Part shown: in pieces, positions 59,036 to 64,000 of the stretch | Layout of the letters: each line of letters starts with the position of its first letter | How positions within the stretch are numbered: position 1 is the stretch's first letter | Assembly (NCBI RefSeq): GCF_019097595.1 | Contig: NC_080722.1 | Location: 18,449,630 to 18,513,629, forward strand | Origin: Hemibagrus wyckioides | Lineage: Eukaryota > Chordata > Actinopteri > Siluriformes > Bagridae | DNA length: 64,000 bases | Direction of reading: 5' to 3' | Notes under the pieces: model-generated | Database searches by the model: none | Told to the model about the DNA's origin: nothing | The model's input: only the letters and a program-made list of their open reading frames with translations | Program-made: the position numbers and the translations under genes

Positions 59036-60582
59036 TTAGTTTTGGATTTATTATTTTGTTTTCAGATTTATTATTTTGTTTTCAGATTTATTATTTTGTT
59101 TTTCAGATTTATTTTGTTTTCTGGATTTGTTATTTTGTTTTTCAGATTTGTTATTTTGTTTTTCAGATATATTATTTTGTTTTTCGAATTTATTATTTTG
59201 TTTTCCTGATTTATTATTTTGTTTTTCAGATATATTATTTTGTTTTTCGAATTTATTATTTTGTTTTCAGATTTATTATTTTGTTTTCCCTGATTTATTA
59301 TTTTGTTTTTCAGATTTATTTTGTTTTCTGGATTTGTTATTTTGTTTTCTTGATTTATTATTTTGTTTTCTGGATTTGTTATTTTGTTTTTTGGATTTAG
59401 TATTTTGTTTTTCAGATTTGTTATTTTGTTTTTCAGATTTGTTATTTTGTTTTCCTGGATTTATTATTTTGTTTTTCGAATTTATTATTTTGTTTTTTGA
59501 ATTTATTATTTTGTTTTCAGATTTATTATTTTGTTTTTTGAATTTATTATTTTGTTTTCAGATTTATTATTTTATTTTTCGGATATGTTATTTTGTTTTT
59601 TGGATTTATTATTTTGTTTTTCACATTTATTATTTTGTTTTTCGAATTTATTATTTTGTTTTTCAGATTTGTTATTTTGTTTTTCAGATTTGTTATTTTG
59701 TTTTTCAGATTTATTATTTTGTTTTTCAGATTTGTTATTTTGTTTTCCTGGATTTATTATTTTGTTTTTCAAATTTATTATTTTGTTTTTTGAATTTATT
59801 ATTTTGTTTTCAGATTTATTATTTTATTTTTCGGATATGTTATTTTGTTTTTTGGATTTATTATTTTGTTTTTTGAATTTATTATTTTGTTTTCAGATTT
59901 ATTATTTTGTTTTTCGGATATGTTATTTTGTTTTTGGATTTATTATTTTGTTTTTTTGAATTTATTATTTCGTTTTCAGATTTATTATTTTATTTTTCAG
60001 ATATGTTATTTTGTTTTTTTGATTTATTATTTTGTTTTTTGAATTTATTGTTTTGTTTTTCACATTTATTATTTTGTTTTTTTGATTTATTATTTTGTTT
60101 TTCACATTTATTATTTTGTTTTTCGGATATGTTATTTTGTTTTTCAGATATGTTATTTTGTTTTTTGGATTTATTATTTTGTTTTTTGAATTTATTATTT
60201 TGTTTTCAGATTTATTATTTTATTTTTCAGATATGTTATTTTGTTTTTTTGATTTATTATTTTGTTTTTTGAATTTATTGTTTTGTTTTTCACATTTATT
60301 ATTTTGTTTTTCGGATATGTTATTTTGTTTTCCTGGATTTATTATTTTGTTTTTCACATTTATTATTTTGTTTTTTGAATTTATTATTTTGTTTTCAGAT
60401 TTATTATTTTATTTTTCAGATGTTATTTTGTTTTTCAGATTTATTATTTTGTTTTCAGATTTATTATTTTGTTTTTCAGATTTATTATTTTGTTTTTCAG
60501 ATTTATTATTTTGTTTTCCCAGGTTTATTATTTTGTTTTTCACATTTGCTATATTTAGTGTAAGATTTATTATTTTGTTATC
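59036..60582 (+). repeat. T-rich minisatellite, about 1.5 kb, 20-21 bp units
   Basis: The usual unit is TTTATTATTTTGTTTTTCAG (20-21 bp), with variants in which CAG is replaced by CGA, CGG, TTGA, CTGG or CACA and TTATT by TGTT. There are roughly 70-75 units. The + strand is overwhelmingly T, with almost no A runs, so there is extreme strand asymmetry. Because 21 is a multiple of three, open frames persist for up to 266 codons in several registers, all reading Leu/Phe/Ile/Tyr-rich repeats with no initiation context; they are not genes. Rarer unit types recur at longer intervals. Confidence 0.97.
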
Positions 60583-60772
60583 AGGTTTATGGAACTTTTC
60601 TATGAATATATTGCCACTAGTAGGCTAGATCTACAAACAACAAAATCTACAAACTCTTAAAGCCCTGAGTGTCTACACTCATATGAGTTATTAAACACCA
60701 CTGTGAGGTGACGTAACAAAGAAACTCAATACTGAACATGGACACAAGAAAACAGGTACAAATTCCATTTGG
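60583..60772 (+). repeat. Dispersed repeat, copy 1 (paralogous to 62652-62842)
   Basis: It shares in order with 62652-62842: GAACTTTT(C/T)T, TGAA(T/A)ATAT, GCTAG/GCCAG words, AAACTCTTAAAGC, TTGAGT/CTGAGT, CATATGAG, TTAA(A/C)CACCA, GTGACGT and an AAAACAG...CCATTT end. It follows the minisatellite without a gap. Confidence 0.75.
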
Positions 60773-61630
60773 AAAAAGAAAAGAGTTAAATCAGAAGAAT
60801 GTGTTAGGAGTGAAGATTTGACAACAGAAACTTAGAGGCAAAGTTTTTTAACCAGGATTAGATCATAAGTTTAAGACAATAATGTAAATTCAGTGCCGGG
60901 GCAGAGATGCTGCATTTTCCTTGCATTTATCTCTCTCTCTCTGTGTGTCTCTCTCTCTGTGTGTCTCTCTCTCTGACACACACCCATCATTTACCCTGGA
61001 GTGGGCAGCATTCAGAGAGGCTTTTATGTAAGGAGAGGTCTCCACCCTGTGTGCCGCGGTGATGTATTACTCTTTATCATGAAGAACAGTAGAGTCGGGC
61101 GAATCCTCCTCTCTCGCACTGAAACGCTGTGTAAACACCCACCCACTTGTAAAACAAAGCATTGTGGAAAAGATCAAAGATAGCATTTGCACTTCAATAT
61201 GCATCGTAAGAGGTGCATTAATGTCTCAGTGTGTTTGTGATTCGCCGTCTCTCTCCCCCTTTTTATTTTTTTTTATTTGCAAATGCTGGCTCAAAGCTTT
61301 CTCTACATCTCGCTGATGAAAAGGCACGGATGGTGCTGTTGCTATTCTCGTTGTATTAGCTTGTGTCAAGGCTGCCCAAAGATATGTGCGTCACAAGTGT
61401 GCCTGTCTGTTTGTGAAGCATGGCTGCAAATAGCCCCCGCAGTCATGATGTAAAGGAAAAAAACATGCACTTTCATTTCCCCGGATGCTCGTGTTGTCTG
61501 GAGAAATAAATAACAGTCATTCGCTTTAATGATGTTGTACATAGCACAGAATATCTCTAATGATATTAAGGTAATGACCTGACAACTATTTGGACGAGGG
61601 ACACTACTGTTTTTGGACAGGGGGATTGTT

Positions 61631-61661
<31 letters not shown>

Positions 61662-61985
61662 TTGTGTGTGTTTGTGTGTGTGTGTTCACCACAACTCCCC
61701 TTTCTGTTATTCAGAGAATAACACTCTACTCTCTGTCTCCTCCGGTTGAGTTTTGTTCAAAATGGCTGTGAGGTGAAGTAAGGTGAGGGTTTCAGTCACA
61801 CATCATTTGCCTCCAGGTTAGCGGCTTTAGCTTTAGTGGCTTTACTCTTTTCCAAAAACAAGCCTGTCAACTGCTCGCTTCTGCGTCAACTGCTCTCAGC
61901 AGCTGAAGTCTCAGAAAAGGCTAGCGTCTGTCATACCAAATCCATTCTCTCCTTTACTGCTGTATGGAGCCTCATGTGTGTATGA
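60773..61985. other. Intergenic; candidate conserved non-coding block at about 61000-61600
   Basis: CT/GT simple repeats occur at 60931-60976 and (GT)n at about 61625-61684. Between them, 61000-61600 has balanced composition and transcription-factor-like words such as AGATCAAAG (TCF/LEF-like, about 61172). No coding frame with a domain. Confidence 0.35.
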
Positions 61986-62300
61986 ATTCAATTCAATTCA
62001 CTTAACAACAGCAACAGCAGCTTTACGGAAGTACAAATAACATAGAATAAAAATGATAACGTTTCAAATTAAGTCAATATTTATCTCTAATATTTATTAA
62101 TCCCTAATGAGCAAGCCTGAGGTGACGGTGGTGAGGAAAAAGAGTTTTTTTTTTTTTTTTTTTTATGAGGAAGAAACCTGGAGAGGAACCAGGCTCAGAA
62201 AGGAACCTCGTCCTCATTTGGGTGACCCTGGACAGGAAATAATGTTGATAATGTCCTTTCTACAATGGTCTATGGTCACATGGAATTGTGAAACCAAGCG
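61986..62300 (+). repeat. Dispersed repeat, family D, longest copy
   Basis: It begins AATTCAATTCACTT, then CAGCTTTACGGAAGTACAAA, CCCTAATGAGCAAGCCTGAG with GTGACGGTGGTGAGGAAAAA, a T run at 62147-62164, GAGGAAGAAACCTGGAGAGG, AACCAGGCTCAGAAAGGAAC and CATTTGGGTGACCCTGG. This is a widely distributed teleost repeat by recall. Copies at 54240 and 56166 are partial. Confidence 0.8.
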
Positions 62301-62651
62301 CTAGTAGATCAGCATAATTTCTGAGTTCATTATAGACTTAATGCTACGATGCAACGTTCCTCCCATTGAATGAATCATTGGGTTTGATGAAGCAAGCTGG
62401 AAATGTTTAGAAGAAGGTTTCTCTCTGTCATGTTTCTGTCTTATGGGCTACTGCTAGGTGAAAGTTTTCACTGGAGCTAGTATGAGATCAGAACGTACTT
62501 TCTAGTTCTATTAAAGCTTGAGAATATTGTTTTTTTTATAGTTACAGCTTGCACTGGATATTGTATGGCAGATATTCTAAATAAACTGATTAATAAAATG
62601 GCTGGAATGGGGACAGGGTGATTATTTATTTATTTATTTATTTATTTCAGT
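62301..62651. other. Intergenic with (ATTT)n at its end
   Basis: The (ATTT)n tetranucleotide at about 62621-62648 lies exactly where the minisatellite lies relative to the paralogous repeat copy at 60583. No gene seen. Confidence 0.5.
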
Positions 62652-62842
62652 TTTTTAAATGAACTTTTTTGTGAAAATATCGCGCTAGTAAGCCAGACAA
62701 AAACAGAAATAAGAATAGAAACTCTTAAAGCATTGAGTTCCTACTTTCATATGAGCTTCATATTAACCACCATTGTGCAGCGTGACGTGACCATGACACT
62801 CAACACCGAACAAAACAGCTGGAAATCCCATTTTTTTGGTCG
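62652..62842 (+). repeat. Dispersed repeat, copy 2 (paralogous to 60583-60772)
   Basis: Direct-orientation homologue of 60583-60772, about 2 kb away, and like it preceded by a T-rich tandem tract ending in TTTCAG. Confidence 0.75.
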
Positions 62843-63620
62843 TTATCCCATTGAACAGTTTCATGAATTTCACCAAGATTTTATTCAACAATGAAATGAT
62901 TCATATTTCTGTAGCTGTAGTGTGCCATGAGGTCTGCTGACATGTACACCAACTCAGATGAACCTGTTCATAGCCTTTGTCTCCTCTTAAATATCTCGTG
63001 CTAGTGAACATTTTGATGCTTGATATCATTAAATAACAAATTTAACATCCAGCAATTCAAGAAGGGCAAAGACATTAGCAGTTAGATGTATCGAGCATAC
63101 TGATCGAGTAATGTGATCTTGAATCTGTTCAGAATTTTTCAGAATTCAACAGAAGACTAAATGAGCAGCAGAAACCTAATTTGTTTCCCTCGGCATCTCT
63201 CAGGGCCGAGCCAAAGCACACATTGTGAATCCCGTTTAATTTGTTGAATAACAGCTTGGTGGGAGTCTGTCTGTGGACACAGAGCCACTCCAACACACAC
63301 ACACACACGCCTGTCCCAATGACAGGGTGAACATGTGCCATGTTGAGGCATCTGGGGAGACAGTTGTCAGGGATCTGTGAGAGAGGTGTTGTTGTTGTGT
63401 TGTTGTCCTTCGTCCTGCACATGGCCTGGCATTCAGTAAGGCTATGGTTTGGCTTTATGGGTTCATGCTGCTTTTCTAACACAAAACTCAAGAGTTTTTC
63501 CAGCACTGTCAGCGTAGATAATCAGATTATCTCTAATAAAGTGCAGTGTGAGGTCACGGGACCTGTAGATGAATTTTACATGTCAAAATGCTTGAGTAAC
63601 AGTGTGTGAAGTGAAAATGA

Positions 63621-63670
<50 letters not shown>

Positions 63671-64000
63671 AATGCTCATGACAGGATTTTGTGGAGGTTT
63701 TTTTTGTGATTGTTGTCAAAATGCTGACAATTTTGCTGACTTTATAAAAAGATTTTTTTGTTGCTAAAACTATTTAAATTGATGAAATTGCAAGCACAGG
63801 ATTCTTCTTCCAGTGCAGACACACATGTTATTACTTTCTATAATAGCTGTACTCACACATGAGCGTGTTCCACACCCGTGAATGGAAGAGGGCATTGCGT
63901 CTGAGGACGTGTCTCGGACCAAATCCGCTGAAGACCCGTGTTCATTTGGAAAAATTGCAAGCTCCTTCCAGTTTTGCGTTCATTTTAATGATCGCAGAAT
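62843..64000. other. Intergenic, no gene recognised
   Basis: A short (CA)n lies at 63292-63309 and a (TG)n of about 46 bp at 63622-63668. Frames at 63129-63609 overlap on both strands and carry no domain. No exon of a further gene is visible before the window ends. Confidence 0.45.

Noticed and set aside
59036..60582. Regular short repeats resembling a CRISPR array
   Set aside because: Units follow one another with no unique spacers, and the context is a vertebrate genome.
58864..60628. Several long open frames (up to 266 codons) rich in Leu, Phe, Ile, Tyr that look like repeated membrane proteins
   Set aside because: They lie wholly within a 20-21 bp tandem repeat, occur in several registers at once, and owe their openness to a unit length divisible by three. 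No initiation context, splice sites or flanking gene structure.

Overview
The window is vertebrate nuclear DNA, almost certainly from a teleost fish and possibly an ostariophysan such as a catfish or characin. The evidence is two intron-containing, vertebrate-specific protein genes, dense CA/GA/AT microsatellites, several decayed Tc1/mariner copies, and tRNA-derived SINEs of the kind common in fish genomes. The species call is inference only. No bacterial, viral or CRISPR-like content was seen.

Only two protein-coding genes can be supported. On the left, wfikkn2 lies on the + strand in two coding exons (1911-2084 and 2741-4237). It encodes a secreted WAP/Kazal/Ig/Kunitz/Kunitz/NTR protein of about 556 residues, a family known to bind GDF8/GDF11. 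In the middle, tob1 lies on the - strand with an uninterrupted 326-codon CDS (36469-37449). It has a spliced 5' UTR (proposed intron 37633-38781), a TATA plus CCAAT plus GC-box promoter at about 39069-39270, and a roughly 1.1 kb 3' UTR interrupted by a long AT repeat. The two genes face each other across about 30 kb without genes, the same order and orientation as the mammalian WFIKKN2-TOB1 neighbourhood. They have no known shared pathway; one acts outside the cell on TGF-beta ligands and the other in the nucleus and cytoplasm on mRNA deadenylation and proliferation.

Region by region: 0-5 kb holds a Tc1/mariner fossil and wfikkn2. 5-35 kb is intergenic, with SINEs, four further Tc1/mariner-type fossils or MITEs, a local direct duplication (26.2 and 27.8 kb) and microsatellites. 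35-39.7 kb is tob1 and its promoter. 40-64 kb is gene-free, rich in dispersed repeats, with a few repeat-poor stretches that are candidate conserved non-coding elements.

The most unusual structure is at 58.9-60.6 kb: a T-rich minisatellite of about 1.5 kb with 20-21 bp units, lying directly beside a fragment of the same non-autonomous DNA transposon that is intact at 41993-42716. That transposon carries one recognisable unit in its subterminal region, so the array looks like a satellite born from a transposon end. Long open frames across it (Leu/Phe/Ile/Tyr-rich) are translation artefacts. I found no evidence for a previously undescribed multi-gene system in this window.
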